Assembly: GCF_000338295.1 (NCBI RefSeq)
Contig: NZ_ANMO01000097.1
Location: 62,001 to 126,000 of the forward strand
Length of the DNA stretch: 64,000 bases
Origin: Rhodopirellula europaea 6C
GTDB lineage: Bacteria; Planctomycetota; Planctomycetia; Pirellulales; Pirellulaceae
Direction: 5' to 3'
Position numbers and translations under genes: made by a program. Under the pieces are notes generated by a model, which had not been told where the DNA came from, did not search any database, and saw nothing but the letters and a program-made list of their open reading frames with translations. Within the stretch, counting starts at the first letter, position 1. Each line of letters begins with the position of its first letter. Below, piece after piece: positions 44,365-54,169 of this stretch.

Positions 44365-45819
44365 CTAGATAACTGGGCACACGTCGAACCATTCTCGTTT
44401 TTGGTCGAACAGCCACTGCGAGCATTCCTCGGGGCCCCACAGACCAGTTGGGTAGGTATGCAGTGGCGGAGCAGCCGGGCTTCGCCATGCTTCGATGATT
44501 GGATCGATGATGCTCCAGGCCAGTTCGACTTCGTCGCCACGGGCAAAGAGGCTGGCGTCGCCCTGAACCGCGTCCAACAGCAATCGCTGATACGCGTCCG
44601 GCATTTCTTCTCCGCCGATGGAATCTTGGAAGTTGAAGTCTAGGTGATTGGTTCGGGTCTTCATTCCAGCGTCGGCGACCTTGGTTTCGAAGTGCAATTG
44701 AATGCCTTCGGCCGGTTGGACTTGAATGACCAATCGGTTACCGAGCTTGTTCTCTTTCTTGGATCCACCGAACAATTGGTGGGGAACGTTCTTGAACTGG
44801 ATCACGATTTGAGTCGTTCGGCATGACATGCCTTTGCCGCTTCGCAAGAAGAACGGCACGCCCTGCCATCGCCAGTTGTCACAGTACAGTTTCAGCGCGG
44901 CGAAGGTTTCTGTTTGGCTGTTCGCCGGAACGCCTTCTTCTTGCAAGTAACCAGCGTACTGGCCGCGAACGGTTTGGGAGGCGAAGTCACCGCCCCTCAT
45001 TTTGCGGACGCTATGAAGAACCTTGACTTTCTCGTCGCGAACCAAAGCCGCGTCGAACTTCGCCGGCGGCTCCATTGCCGTGATCATCATCAGTTGCAAA
45101 ATGTGGTTCTGGAACATGTCGCGGAGGATGCCGCTGTTGTCGTAGTAGCCAGCTCGCCGGCCGATGACGACTTCTTCGGCCACGGTGATTTGCACGTGGT
45201 CGATGTAGTTCCGGTTCCACAGCGGTTCGAAGATGCTGTTGGCAAATCGCAAAGCGAAAATGTTTTGGACCGTTTCTTTGCCGAGGTAGTGATCGATCCG
45301 GTAGATCTGGTCTTCGCGAAAAACGTGGTGGATCGATTCGTTCAGACGCTGGGCCGTTTTTAAATCCGTGCCGAACGGTTTTTCGATGATGACCCGACGC
45401 GGTCCGGTTTTGTCACAGGCCAGTCCCGCTGCACCGAGTTGCTGGATCGCTTCTTCGTACAACTGAGGCATGGTCGATAAGTAGTAGACTCGACCGGTCG
45501 ATTTACCTTCTTCGATTTCATCCAAGAACGCCGCAAGCGATTGGAATGAGTCCGCGTCTTTGATGTCGCCGGGTTGGTAAAAGATGTTGGGTGCAAATGA
45601 TTCCCAAGCTTCATCGCTGAACGACTTGCCGACGAATTTGGCGGTGGTTTCGCGAAGCGATTTTCGCCACTCGGAGTGTTCGTAGGGGCTTCGCGAAACA
45701 CCGACGATGCGAGTCGAGTCAGGCAGACGTCCGCGAGAGAAAAGTCGGAAGAGCGCCGGGACCAATTTGCGGCTGGTCAAGTCGCCACTGGCACCAAAGA
45801 TGACAATTGTATGAGACAT
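44365..45819 (-). CDS. zwf: Glucose-6-phosphate 1-dehydrogenase
   Basis: A 484-residue G6PDH, first enzyme of the oxidative pentose phosphate pathway, making NADPH. Nucleotide-binding FGASGDLTSRKLVPAL (8-23), substrate-binding RIDHYLGKETVQN with the catalytic His region, and EKPFGTDLKTA are all family signatures. ATG 45819 starts the standard N-terminus (MSHTIVIFGASGD). The usual partner genes pgl and gnd are not adjacent. Three hairpins lie just downstream. Confidence 0.95.
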   Translation of the reverse strand: MSHTIVIFGASGDLTSRKLVPALFRLFSRGRLPDSTRIVGVSRSPYEHSEWRKSLRETTAKFVGKSFSDEAWESFAPNIFYQPGDIKDADSFQSLAAFLDEIEEGKSTGRVYYLSTMPQLYEEAIQQLGAAGLACDKTGPRRVIIEKPFGTDLKTAQRLNESIHHVFREDQIYRIDHYLGKETVQNIFALRFANSIFEPLWNRNYIDHVQITVAEEVVIGRRAGYYDNSGILRDMFQNHILQLMMITAMEPPAKFDAALVRDEKVKVLHSVRKMRGGDFASQTVRGQYAGYLQEEGVPANSQTETFAALKLYCDNWRWQGVPFFLRSGKGMSCRTTQIVIQFKNVPHQLFGGSKKENKLGNRLVIQVQPAEGIQLHFETKVADAGMKTRTNHLDFNFQDSIGGEEMPDAYQRLLLDAVQGDASLFARGDEVELAWSIIDPIIEAWRSPAAPPLHTYPTGLWGPEECSQWLFDQKREWFDVCPVI

Positions 45820-45959
45820 GGTCTGCGTTTCAGGTCAGAAGGAAATCGCGATCAAACGGAAACGGAATGGAGGTGTGCGTTGATTGGCTGGAACCGAAGT
45901 TTGTCGCAGAGTGCTTCGCCGTGAACTTGCCGTGAGGACGTGCAGTGCAAGGCCGAGAC

Positions 45960-47069
45960 TCAGTCGTCTTCATCGTCCGGTTTGTCAGGATCAAAGGGTT
46001 CTGGGTCGAGGTACTCTGTGCCACTGGGATCGAACTCGCTGGAGCCAAACTCGTGGTCGTCCAGAAAGGCTTCGTCGACATCGTCATCGAGGGAGGTGAA
46101 GTCTTCTTCAATCGTGCCGGGGTCCAGCAGGTGTTCGGGGATGTTCCGGCCGTCTTCGGGAATCCAGCGGATGGTTGGGCGAGGCGGATCAGAGAGTGAT
46201 TGGTCGCACTCCATCGCCAGCCACGTTTGGCCTCCAGGACCATCGGCGGTGTCACCCGTCGTGACTTCTTCATCGCCCGCCAGTAAGTACAGCGACGCAT
46301 GTCGAAGGAAGCGTTCCACGTCTTCGGCAACGTATTCGGAGAGCGGGAATACCGCCTCCATGTCCGGCAAATCGAACTGGCCGTTTCCAACCGTGTCCAT
46401 GATGGCGAAACGGTTGTCGTCGACATACACCCGGACATTGGTCCACATGTCGAGCGGAGGCAATTCCAAGTTCCAGGCGTGGTTGAGTCCTTGGCGAAGA
46501 ACGTTCTCGTCGCAGAGAACTTCCCCGCCGGGATTGAAGTAGCAGATCGCTTCGGGAGCTTCGAGAACCACGGCGACGGCTTTGGTTAGGAAGTGTAGTT
46601 CGTCGATCGCCTCGTAATCATCAGGGACGAGCGGCAAGTCGTCCTCGTCTTCGTCGTCTTCCTCTTCGGTCCCCAGGACGTAGCTGATCAGGAACCGGAT
46701 GTGACAGGTGTGCTCGGATTGAATGTCCGGCATGTCATCCCAGTGCCGCGTCTGATCGCAGGCTCGTGACAAACAACCGGGGAATGCGAGCGGACCGAAT
46801 TGGCCCAGCGACCAAGCGACAAATCGTTCGGGCGATTCGTCTGGGTCACCCATGTCATCGGGCCAGGGGATCGACGACGGTGTGACGAGCAGATGGCCGC
46901 CGACTTCCGGACGAAAATCATAGATCAGCGTCTCGGGTGAGTCCTCGTCATCGAGTGATTCTTGGCGACCAGCCAATTGAAATTGGTTCAACCGCGATTG
47001 GATTTCGTCCAGCTCGAGCGGACGGCGCAATAGCACGCACATGCCCTGGGTGAACAATCCTTTCGCCAT
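45960..47069 (-). CDS. Acidic DUF4261-like protein
   Basis: A 369-residue soluble acidic protein. The order of features (VLLRRPLELDEIQSRL near the N-terminus, AWSLGQFGPLAFPGCLSRAC in the middle, HTCHIRFLISYVLG, LTKAVAVVLEAPEAICYFNP) recalls DUF4261 proteins of unknown function, a pattern-based call. The last 45 residues are nearly all Asp/Glu/Pro/Ser and probably disordered. ATG 47069 has TAGGA 6 bases upstream and is preferred over 47102. It lies 140 bp before zwf on the same strand. Confidence 0.6.
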   Translation of the reverse strand: MAKGLFTQGMCVLLRRPLELDEIQSRLNQFQLAGRQESLDDEDSPETLIYDFRPEVGGHLLVTPSSIPWPDDMGDPDESPERFVAWSLGQFGPLAFPGCLSRACDQTRHWDDMPDIQSEHTCHIRFLISYVLGTEEEDDEDEDDLPLVPDDYEAIDELHFLTKAVAVVLEAPEAICYFNPGGEVLCDENVLRQGLNHAWNLELPPLDMWTNVRVYVDDNRFAIMDTVGNGQFDLPDMEAVFPLSEYVAEDVERFLRHASLYLLAGDEEVTTGDTADGPGGQTWLAMECDQSLSDPPRPTIRWIPEDGRNIPEHLLDPGTIEEDFTSLDDDVDEAFLDDHEFGSSEFDPSGTEYLDPEPFDPDKPDDEDD

Positions 47070-48193
47070 CAATCCTATTCTCCGTGTCCGGTTTGGTTTC
47101 AAACCGCGGAGTTTACCCGTATTGCATCCGTCTCACGACCCCCGCACGCACGGTGCGAAATCGCACGAATCGGGAGAATTCGCCGATACGTCCCACCGGC
47201 CAGCCGTGATCTGAGCTCGCGAGTTTCGGAGACGTGACCGGCAACTGCGTGCGAACGCGTTGTAACGGCGTCGAAAATTCCTTTGCGGATACCCGCGGAG
47301 GCTGCAAATAGCGGCGGTAGAAGAAGGCACTTTTGTGCTGGAAGCTCTCAAGGCGGTTTCAGTTGTAACTATGTGTTGCTCAGCCTGATGCCGTGACCAT
47401 GTTTAGATGACGGCAGGAACGACCTGTTTCACGAGTAAGTTATATTGTCAGCGTGCGCAATGTTAAGTTTCTACTTTTAATTGGTCTGGCACAGGAGCAT
47501 TTCGTAAACTTTGCGGCCTTGTCAGTCGATATGATTTGCGCATCTTTTGCGCATCGACTTACAACCAACGGCGATGCCGGTCATCGCCCAATCGGGGTTA
47601 AATGGCGTGCAGTGCGGGCCGAAGTGATCCAATCGGGGAAGCCCGTCGTATAGAGATGCATTGATGGTCCATCCGGGGTGGAGGGGAGAGTTCTCCTTTG
47701 ATCGGCGGATGGGAATTCAGCAAAGACATTGTTGAGTTATCAAAATTTTTGGAACCTTTTCCGAAAAAAATACGTTTACCAGTCGTGTGACAAAATCGGA
47801 TTAAAAACACCCTCACAGTGATGCGGGTTGAACCACTGCAGGGGGATAAAATTGAGCGTCGCTTGTTTTACCAACTGTCTCGCTCGCTGGAGGGGATTGG
47901 CGGAAACCCCCCGTTTTTGCTTGCAATGAGTGCTTTTAAGGCAGTTTGGCACCGGAGGTGCTACTAGGGCATCGCCCGAATGACCGGATCGTCGCTGGCC
48001 TCCTGGCTACCATGAGCTAAGATTTAGCGTGCAAAGGATCGTGCGGTGCGATGTCGATGGTCAGATGCGTCACATGTCAACTAAACCGGTTTGCGTTATT
48101 AGTTGATTGAGTTACAACCCGCTTTTACCCCTCGATTGCCCAGCAGCCCACCACGGCTCCCGCTCATACCTCTTCTCTGAATGGAAAAAACTG
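47070..48193. other. AT-richer gene-poor stretch
   Basis: Over 1.1 kb without a convincing gene. From about 47340 to 47940 it is visibly richer in A/T than its surroundings, with runs such as CAAAATTTTTGG and CCGAAAAAAATACG. TGCGCATCTTTTGCGCA near 47536 contains two TGCGCA palindromes. A small frame (47453-47653, GTG start) encodes 66 residues with a hydrophobic start but no recognisable family. The stretch could hold a small RNA, a decayed gene or an extended control region for the LuxR-type regulator. Confidence 0.4.
47946..47962 (+). promoter_or_regulatory. Possible sigma-54 promoter
   Basis: TTGGCACCGGAGGTGCT matches the RpoN -24/-12 form (TTGGCAC, GG and GC separated by exactly 10 bases), about 230 bp before the LuxR-type regulator. 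The same bases form a GCACC/GGTGC inverted repeat, so the match could be accidental. Confidence 0.35.
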
Positions 48194-48826
48194 ATGTCAA
48201 AACGCCTACTGATCGTCGACGATCACGAAGTTTCCCGTTTGGGAACTTTGGCCGCCCTTGAGGGAACCGGCATTGATGTGGTCGCGCAGGCAGACAAAGC
48301 TGCCGACGCGTTGGAGATCGTATCGAACACCCCTCTCGACGCTGTATTGCTCGATATTCGGATGGAAGGCGGCGACGGTCTGAACACGCTTGGTCGGATC
48401 AAGCTTGATCACCCGGATCTGCCGATCCTGTTGTTTTCCGGATACGACAACCCAACCTATGTCGCTCGCGCGGTTGCACTAGGTGCATGCGGGTACATCC
48501 TAAAGACGGCGCCCGTTTCGCGTCTAATCGAAGCTTTGAATCTGGCTTTCGATGGTCAACAGTCCTGGACTCGCGAAGAACTTCGTCGCGTCACCGGTGC
48601 CTTGGCGACTCCTCGGATGAACCAAGACATCGACGTGCCGTTGACTCAGCGCGAAAGCGAAGTCTTGCGTCAAATGGCGTTGGGACTGACCAACAAAGAG
48701 ATCGCTAAGATGCTCGGCATCAGCTACGAAACGGTCAAAGAGCACGTGCAGCACATCCTGCGTAAGCTCGGCGTTTCGGATCGTACCCAAGCCGCTGTTT
48801 GGGCCGTTCGCAAGAACTTGGTCTAA
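48194..48826 (+). CDS. LuxR/NarL-family response regulator
   Basis: A 210-residue two-component regulator. Receiver domain with VDDHE (8-12), phosphoacceptor Asp54 in VLLDIRMEGGDG and Lys in GYILKTAP. The C-terminal LuxR helix-turn-helix is complete: LTQRESEVLRQMALGLTNKE, IAKMLGISYETVKEHVQHIL, then RKLGVSDRTQAAVWAVRK. ATG 48194 is chosen because it opens the standard MSKRLLIVDDHE start; the frame extends to 48107. No histidine kinase is adjacent, so it is an orphan here. The long upstream gap suggests elaborate control. Confidence 0.9.
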   Translation: MSKRLLIVDDHEVSRLGTLAALEGTGIDVVAQADKAADALEIVSNTPLDAVLLDIRMEGGDGLNTLGRIKLDHPDLPILLFSGYDNPTYVARAVALGACGYILKTAPVSRLIEALNLAFDGQQSWTREELRRVTGALATPRMNQDIDVPLTQRESEVLRQMALGLTNKEIAKMLGISYETVKEHVQHILRKLGVSDRTQAAVWAVRKNLV

Positions 48827-49318
48827 TTCCGCTTGGATTGATCTCTCACGAATTCTCAGACACTGGTCGTCGGTTCCACGCGGATTTGGCGACCTGGGAA
48901 TTCAACAGACGTTTCGCACTTCGGCAACGCAATGGTGCTTCTGCCGAACTTCTTTTTTGCGGACGTGTCTGAGTTTGGGCGAGTCGAATGTTTCCTCGTC
49001 CCGCGGACTGACTCTGCGTCCAGTTTTGTGTTCGCATGTCAATTTCGGCTTTCGCTTGCCATCGACTGGTCGCTAACGCTCATTCTCGCACGAGGTCTGC
49101 TCGTCGCGTTTGAAGATCATTCGCGATCGGAACCGTCGATTGAATGCGTTTGGGCGGTCGCTGCCGATTGCGGCAGCGATAGGACGGCGTGAACCGAGAC
49201 CGATCGCTCAGACTGTTCGTTTCGGCCGCATTTTGGCCCGTGAAATGTTTTGAGAAAACGTTAAACTGCTCGCTTGTTCCATGACCCTGTTTTTTGACTT
49301 TTGTTCCGGACGTGCTTG
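48827..49318. other. Non-coding gap with one strong hairpin
   Basis: About 490 bases between the regulator and dapA with no convincing gene. The notable element is the hairpin at 49158-49179. The last 60 bases are AT-richer and presumably carry the dapA promoter, but I cannot fix its boxes. Confidence 0.4.
49158..49179. repeat. Perfect 9-bp hairpin
   Basis: TCGCTGCCG, loop ATTG, CGGCAGCGA: perfect 9-bp stem with a 4-nt loop, 140 bp upstream of dapA. No T-run follows. Could be a leader structure, operator or dispersed repeat. Confidence 0.4.
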
Positions 49319-50245
49319 ATGTCTCCCAGAAAAGGCAGCGATTTCGCTGGTTTGTCCACCGCCATTGTGACTCCCTTTCGTGATGGACAAGTCGACGAGA
49401 AACGTTTGGCTGAACAGATCGATTTTCAAATCGACGCGGGCGTGACGTGCATCGTGCCATGCGGAACGACGGGCGAGTCACCGACGCTGACGCATGACGA
49501 GCACGAACGTGTGATCTCGTTGACGATTCAACACGTCGCCGGCCGCGTCAAGGTCATGGCGGGCACGGGCAGCAACAGCACAGCAGAAGCGTTGCGATTG
49601 ACTCGTCGAGCCGCCGATGAAGGTGCGGATGCGACGTTGCAAGTCGCTCCGTACTACAACAAGCCAACTCAGGAAGGCATGTATCAACACTTCCGCGCCG
49701 TCGCGGAAGCCGTCGACATCCCGGTCTGTGTCTACAACATTCCCGGTCGTTCGGCGAAGAACATCGAAGTCGACACGATCGTGCGTTTGGCGGAATTGTC
49801 GAACATCACGATGGTGAAAGAAGCGACTGGGTCACTGGATCAATGCACTGCGGTCTTGGGTGCGACCGACCTGACCGTTCTGTCGGGCGATGATTCGTTG
49901 ACATTGCCGATGATGAGCGTCGGAGCCGAAGGCGTGATCTCCGTGGCGGCCAATTTGGTTCCAGCGGTGTTGCTAGAAATGGTTCAAACAGCAGCGGCGG
50001 GCGATTACACGAAGGCAGCCGAACTGCATCATCGTTTGTATTCCCTGTGCAGCAAAATGCTGGGGCTGGCGACGAATCCGATCCCGGTCAAAGCTGCGAT
50101 GCAGATGGTCGGACGTGACACCGGCGAAATGCGTTTGCCGATGGTCCCACTGGACGATGCCGACCGAGCGATCTTGCAAGAGACGCTGATGAAGTTTGGC
50201 ATGGAATCGGCCATCGCTGGGCAATTGCAAACCAGCGGCGCGTGA
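49319..50245 (+). CDS. dapA: 4-hydroxy-tetrahydrodipicolinate synthase
   Basis: A 308-residue DapA, condensing pyruvate with aspartate semialdehyde for lysine and diaminopimelate. Pyruvate-binding GTTGES (49-54), catalytic Tyr139 in YNIPGRS, and Schiff-base Lys167 in MVKEATGS are in place. ATG 49319 gives the normal N-terminus; the frame start at 49301 would add six residues. DapA-family paralogues (NAL, KDG aldolase) share these motifs, but [10 protein letters not shown] favours true DapA. A strong terminator follows. Diaminopimelate supply fits a peptidoglycan-making cell. Confidence 0.9.
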   Translation: MSPRKGSDFAGLSTAIVTPFRDGQVDEKRLAEQIDFQIDAGVTCIVPCGTTGESPTLTHDEHERVISLTIQHVAGRVKVMAGTGSNSTAEALRLTRRAADEGADATLQVAPYYNKPTQEGMYQHFRAVAEAVDIPVCVYNIPGRSAKNIEVDTIVRLAELSNITMVKEATGSLDQCTAVLGATDLTVLSGDDSLTLPMMSVGAEGVISVAANLVPAVLLEMVQTAAAGDYTKAAELHHRLYSLCSKMLGLATNPIPVKAAMQMVGRDTGEMRLPMVPLDDADRAILQETLMKFGMESAIAGQLQTSGA

Positions 50246-50274
50246 TCGAAAGACGTCTTCCAATTGAAAACAAT

Positions 50275-50310
50275 AACGCGGCAGCCTCAATGGTTGCCGC
50301 GTTTTTTTTT
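50275..50310 (+). terminator. Rho-independent terminator of dapA
   Basis: AACGCGGCAGCC, loop TCAAT, GGTTGCCGCGTT: a 12-bp stem with one G-T wobble, running into nine T residues, 30 bases after the dapA stop. A textbook intrinsic terminator. Confidence 0.9.
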
Positions 50311-50323
50311 GCGCGAATTGGTA

Positions 50324-50381
50324 GCCTTGCTTACGCTGCGGGTGTGAAACGTGGGCTGTGTGCCTTGCTTACGCCGCGGGT
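50324..50381. repeat. Direct repeat of 20 bp
   Basis: GCCTTGCTTACGCTGCGGGT at 50324-50343 recurs at 50362-50381 with one mismatch (T/C), 18 bp between copies, in the gap between dapA and mqnE. Looks like a short dispersed repeat unit in tandem. Confidence 0.55.
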
Positions 50382-50412
50382 TATGACAGATGGCACCTAT
50401 CTCCCGCGTTTC

Positions 50413-51576
50413 TTAGGCTCCAGCCAGCTGAGCGTCGGCATCGACGCTTTCGCCTGATTGCCAGACCGTGAAGTCGTTTTCGTCGCGAATCACGCGGTTG
50501 TAAGTCGTGTCACGCTCGATCGGGTCCCGGCCCGCTTCGCGAATCAGGTCTTTTATCTGGTCCACGGACATGAACTCGGGCGTCTTCGCACCGGCGTCGT
50601 GGTAGATCAATTCGTGCCGGACGGTTCCGTCAATGTCATCGGCTCCGTAGGCCAATGCCGTCTGAGCCGTCTCGATGCCCAGCATGATCCAGTAAGCCTT
50701 AATGTGCTGGATGTTGTCCAGCATCAAGCGGCTGATCGCCATCGTTCGCAAATCCATCAGCCCCGAGGGCTTTTTCAGATCCGACAGCTTCGTGTTGTCG
50801 GGGTGGAAGGCGAGCGGGATGAAGACTTGGAATCCGTTGGTTTTGTCCTGCAATTCACGCAGGCGCATCAGGTGGTCGATTCGGTGGTAGGCCTTTTCGA
50901 CGTGGCCGTACAGCATCGTGCAGTTCGTTTTCAAACCAATTTGGTGCGCGGTGCGGTGGATTTCTAACCAAGCCGGCGTGTTGGCTTTGTGTTCGCAAAG
51001 TTGATCACGAACTTCGGGGTGGAAGATTTCGGCTCCGCCACCCGGCATGCTTCCCAGTCCCGCGGAACGCATGTCGTCCAGCACCCACTCAAACGACTTC
51101 TTGGTTTGAAATCGGAACCAGTCGATTTCGACGGCGGTCCAGGCTTTCAGGTGAATCTTCGGGTAGTTCTCTTTCAGCATCGAGATGATGTCGCGATACC
51201 ACTCGTACTTTCTTTGGTGGTGCAAACCGCCGACGATGTGCATTTCGGTGCACCCGTTGGCCGTTGCCTCCGCACCGCGATGTAGGATTTGCTCATCCGT
51301 CATCGCGTATCCATTTTCGTCCCGCAGATCTTTGCGGAACGCACAAAATCGGCATCGGTAAACGCAAACGTTGGTCGGGTTGAGGTGCGTGTTGATGTTG
51401 TAGTAGCCAACGTTGCCGTTCTTTCGTTCGCGAACGTAGTTGGCCAGTTCGCCGACCTGTTGGATCGAAACTTCGGGTTCGTAAAGAAACAAACCGTCTT
51501 CCATCGACAGGCGTTGTTCAGATTCGACCTTGTCACGAATTTCGCGAAAGCGGGCGTCTCGTTCGTTGGCTTGCAT
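50413..51576 (-). CDS. mqnE: Aminofutalosine synthase (radical SAM)
   Basis: A 387-residue radical SAM enzyme of the futalosine route to menaquinone; MqnE joins chorismate-derived 3-enolpyruvylbenzoate to S-adenosylmethionine. The cluster-binding motif is C-V-Y-R-C-R-F-C (Cys71, 75, 78). MHIVGGLHHQRKYEWYRDI, SMPGGGAEIFHPEVR and TMLYGHVE fit the MqnE/MqnC/CofH group, and neighbours favour MqnE. ATG 51576 is the only sensible start. It lies 77 bp after the prenyltransferase in a menaquinone run. Confidence 0.88.
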   Translation of the reverse strand: MQANERDARFREIRDKVESEQRLSMEDGLFLYEPEVSIQQVGELANYVRERKNGNVGYYNINTHLNPTNVCVYRCRFCAFRKDLRDENGYAMTDEQILHRGAEATANGCTEMHIVGGLHHQRKYEWYRDIISMLKENYPKIHLKAWTAVEIDWFRFQTKKSFEWVLDDMRSAGLGSMPGGGAEIFHPEVRDQLCEHKANTPAWLEIHRTAHQIGLKTNCTMLYGHVEKAYHRIDHLMRLRELQDKTNGFQVFIPLAFHPDNTKLSDLKKPSGLMDLRTMAISRLMLDNIQHIKAYWIMLGIETAQTALAYGADDIDGTVRHELIYHDAGAKTPEFMSVDQIKDLIREAGRDPIERDTTYNRVIRDENDFTVWQSGESVDADAQLAGA

Positions 51577-51653
51577 GGTGATGATTCGAAGGGAAAGGCA
51601 ATGCGAAAAGGACGATTGGTCGGCGTGTTGCGAACCGCACAGGAAATCAACCG

Positions 51654-52571
51654 CTAAACAAAGCAGTCGATCACGCCGGCGGTCATCAGAATCAGGCTGA
51701 CGATCGCGTTGGTATGAAAAAAGGCTTGGTTGACGCGAGACAGGTCGCTCGGCGAAACCAATTGATGTTGGTAAATGACCAAAGCGGCAGTTAGCATGAC
51801 GGCGATGAGGAAGACCAGCCCCAGACCGGAGGATCCTCCCGTCCAGGCCAGCAAACCCAACGCTAAAATCATCGCAACATGTGAGACCGCCGCAACCCGC
51901 AGGGCGCCCGAAACGCCGCGGCGAGACGGAACGCTGTGCAGTCCTTCGGCGGCGTCGAACTCGGCGTCCTGGCACGAATAGATGATGTCAAACCCTGCCA
52001 CCCAAAACGCGACCGCGACGGCCAGCCATCCGGGGACCCAGAAATCGCTGGGGTGCTGAAGCACGACTTCACCGCGAATTGCGGCCCAGACACAGATCGG
52101 CGACAGGCTGAGTGCGATGCCCAGCCACAGGTGTGCGGAGGAGGTGAAACGCTTGGCGAGCGAATAACCGCAGAGAAACAACAGCACCGGAACGGATGCA
52201 AAAAGCGGTAATCGATTGGGCAGAAACAGCAGCGTCGAGGCGATGAATCCGACTCCGCAAAGTACCGTGAACGCGAGCACGGACGGAGCGGATAGCTTTC
52301 CGGCGGGAATGTGGCGAGTAGCGGTACGAGGATTCGCGGCGTCGATTCGTCGATCGACCCAGCGGTTGAATGCCATCGCTGCGCTGCGGGCCAAGACCAT
52401 GCACAGCAGGATGCCGACGATATCCTGAGCCCTAATCTGCGGGTAGGCTACCGGCGAGGTCTCGGGCAACGGAGTCGCCCAAGCGAGGAAAGCCGCCAGA
52501 ATCGCGAATGGGAGTGCGAAAATGGTGTGCGAAAAGCGGATCAGGCCGAGCCAGTCATTCAGTTTTGCCAT
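51654..52571 (-). CDS. mqnP: UbiA-type prenyltransferase of menaquinone pathway
   Basis: A 305-residue integral membrane prenyltransferase with about eight or nine helices. First Asp-rich motif NRWVDRRIDAANPRT (69-83; Asp73, Asp77), second DAEFDAAEGLHSVPSRRG. These bind the prenyl diphosphate via Mg2+. Family members include UbiA and the futalosine-route MqnP; linkage to mqnE, ubiX and menG supports MqnP, attaching the isoprenoid tail to the naphthoate. It begins 13 bp after ubiX. Confidence 0.82.
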   Translation of the reverse strand: MAKLNDWLGLIRFSHTIFALPFAILAAFLAWATPLPETSPVAYPQIRAQDIVGILLCMVLARSAAMAFNRWVDRRIDAANPRTATRHIPAGKLSAPSVLAFTVLCGVGFIASTLLFLPNRLPLFASVPVLLFLCGYSLAKRFTSSAHLWLGIALSLSPICVWAAIRGEVVLQHPSDFWVPGWLAVAVAFWVAGFDIIYSCQDAEFDAAEGLHSVPSRRGVSGALRVAAVSHVAMILALGLLAWTGGSSGLGLVFLIAVMLTAALVIYQHQLVSPSDLSRVNQAFFHTNAIVSLILMTAGVIDCFV

Positions 52572-52584
52572 CGTTGTTCCCGCT

Positions 52585-53253
52585 TCATGCGTCCTTCCAT
52601 CGTTGGATCAATCCGTTGTCCAAACCGATTTGATCGAGAATCCTTGCGACGACAAAGTCGACCAGGTCTTCGATTCGTTTGACATCGTGATACCAACCCG
52701 GCATCGCGGGAAGCAGTACGGCACCGGCAGCAGCCAGACGGTGCATGTTCTCGATTTGCAAAACGCTCATGGGCGTTTCGCGAGGCACGACGACCAGTTT
52801 GCGATGTTCCTTCAAATGCACTTCGGCGGCACGTTGGACCAAGTTCGACGCGGCCGAACGAGCGACGCCTGACAGGGTGCTGCCGCTGCAAGGGCACAGC
52901 ACCATCGCGTCGGTGAGAAACGACCCACTGGCGATCGGTGTCATGTAGTCATCGTGCTGGTGGTAATGCAATCGCTCATCGCCGGTCGGTCCGATCTCGT
53001 CGAACTTCGGCGCTGGTTCGCTGGCCCACTGCGGCACGCACGCCAGCAACGCGTTTAGATCCGGCGATCGCAAATTCAGTTGCAGCCCCATTTCCTGTTG
53101 CAGAACGGCCGCTCCGCTGGGGCTGATCGTCAGGTGAACCTCCACGTCTGGATCGCGCCGCATGACTTGCAGCAAACGAACCGCGATCGGTGCCCCGGAG
53201 GCACCCGTCATCGCCAGCACGATTCGGCGGCGACGTTTGGTTCCGTCGCTCAT
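52585..53253 (-). CDS. ubiX: UbiX-like flavin prenyltransferase
   Basis: A 222-residue UbiX/Pad1-type protein that makes prenylated FMN, cofactor of UbiD decarboxylases. [15 protein letters not shown] (15-29) is the flavin-binding start; [19 protein letters not shown] and [18 protein letters not shown] are conserved. In futalosine-type gene sets a UbiX/UbiD pair decarboxylates the prenylated naphthoate; no ubiD is in this window. It overlaps menG by 4 bases (ATGA), indicating coupling. Confidence 0.88.
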   Translation of the reverse strand: MSDGTKRRRRIVLAMTGASGAPIAVRLLQVMRRDPDVEVHLTISPSGAAVLQQEMGLQLNLRSPDLNALLACVPQWASEPAPKFDEIGPTGDERLHYHQHDDYMTPIASGSFLTDAMVLCPCSGSTLSGVARSAASNLVQRAAEVHLKEHRKLVVVPRETPMSVLQIENMHRLAAAGAVLLPAMPGWYHDVKRIEDLVDFVVARILDQIGLDNGLIQRWKDA

Positions 53254-54125
53254 GTCGCCACCAAGGCTTCGCGTTCGCGGTGAGCCGCCATCTCAGCGTG
53301 ATCCGTCTTGCCGCCTGGTTTTTCGCCCACATAGATCGTTGCGACACCGAGCGTTAGCGGGCGGAAGGTCACGTGCTGCAATCCGACGTCCCGCATCCGG
53401 CCAGCCAAAGCATCACCGCAAGGGAACTTGCCAACCGATTCTGGAAGGTACTCGTAGGCGGACTTGTCGTTGCGAGCCATCCACTGGCCGATGCGAGGCA
53501 ACACGTGTCGGAAATAGAAGTTGTAGGCTTGTTTCAAAACCGGCAGCGTCGGCTGAGAAAATTCGAGCACCAGGACCTGTCCGCCTGGTTTGCAGACGCG
53601 AGCCATCTCGGAGAGGCCTTGATCGGTGTTGGCGATGTTTCGCAACCCGAACGCGACGGTCACGCATTGGAAGGAGTCGTCGTCGAAGGGCATCGCCATC
53701 GAGTCCGCTTCCAAGAACGGGATCGTGTGTCGGCCTGATCCGCCCGCTGTGTCGCGAGTCCGTTTGGCTTCTTTGACGCGAGCGATCTCCAGCATCGCGT
53801 GGCAGAAATCGCTGCCGATGACTTGGACGTCCGCGCCGGCGGCATCAGCGATCGCGATCGCCAGGTCTCCGGTCCCGCAGCAGAGATCCAAAATCGGATC
53901 GTCGCCTTGAATCTTCAGCGTCTGCACCGCTTTGCGTCGCCACCATTTGTCGATGTTCAGTGACAGCAGGTGGTTCATCACGTCGTATCGCGGTGCGATC
54001 TGCCGAAACATTTCGCGAACTCGCTCGCCACTTTTGTCCAAGCCCTCGGTCGCTGGCGACGGACGTGTTGCCTCTTTCGCCGAAGCATTGGGCTGGTGGG
54101 ACGGGTCAACGTTTGGGACACTCAT
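53250..54125 (-). CDS. menG: Demethylmenaquinone methyltransferase
   Basis: A 291-residue SAM-dependent methyltransferase (UbiE/MenG) performing the last step of menaquinone synthesis. [20 protein letters not shown] is the SAM-binding motif; [20 protein letters not shown] and the [21 protein letters not shown] start are family signatures. The N-terminal 35 residues are a Ser/Pro-rich extension. ATG 54125 is chosen; the longer frame overlaps the divergent HAD gene. First gene of the menaquinone run, with 44 bp to the divergent start. Confidence 0.93.
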   Translation of the reverse strand: MSVPNVDPSHQPNASAKEATRPSPATEGLDKSGERVREMFRQIAPRYDVMNHLLSLNIDKWWRRKAVQTLKIQGDDPILDLCCGTGDLAIAIADAAGADVQVIGSDFCHAMLEIARVKEAKRTRDTAGGSGRHTIPFLEADSMAMPFDDDSFQCVTVAFGLRNIANTDQGLSEMARVCKPGGQVLVLEFSQPTLPVLKQAYNFYFRHVLPRIGQWMARNDKSAYEYLPESVGKFPCGDALAGRMRDVGLQHVTFRPLTLGVATIYVGEKPGGKTDHAEMAAHREREALVAT

Positions 54126-54169
54126 GCGACAACTTAGGAAGACAACAAGAGGGAAGGGGCAGCGGTTAC

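Noticed and set aside
47536-47554. TGCGCA-TCTTT-TGCGCA as a possible operator
   Set aside because: Each half is a self-complementary hexamer, so the pairing is weak evidence; no known regulator matches.
47453-47653. 66-residue frame in the AT-richer gap
   Set aside because: GTG start, no clear Shine-Dalgarno and no family resemblance; not listed as a gene.
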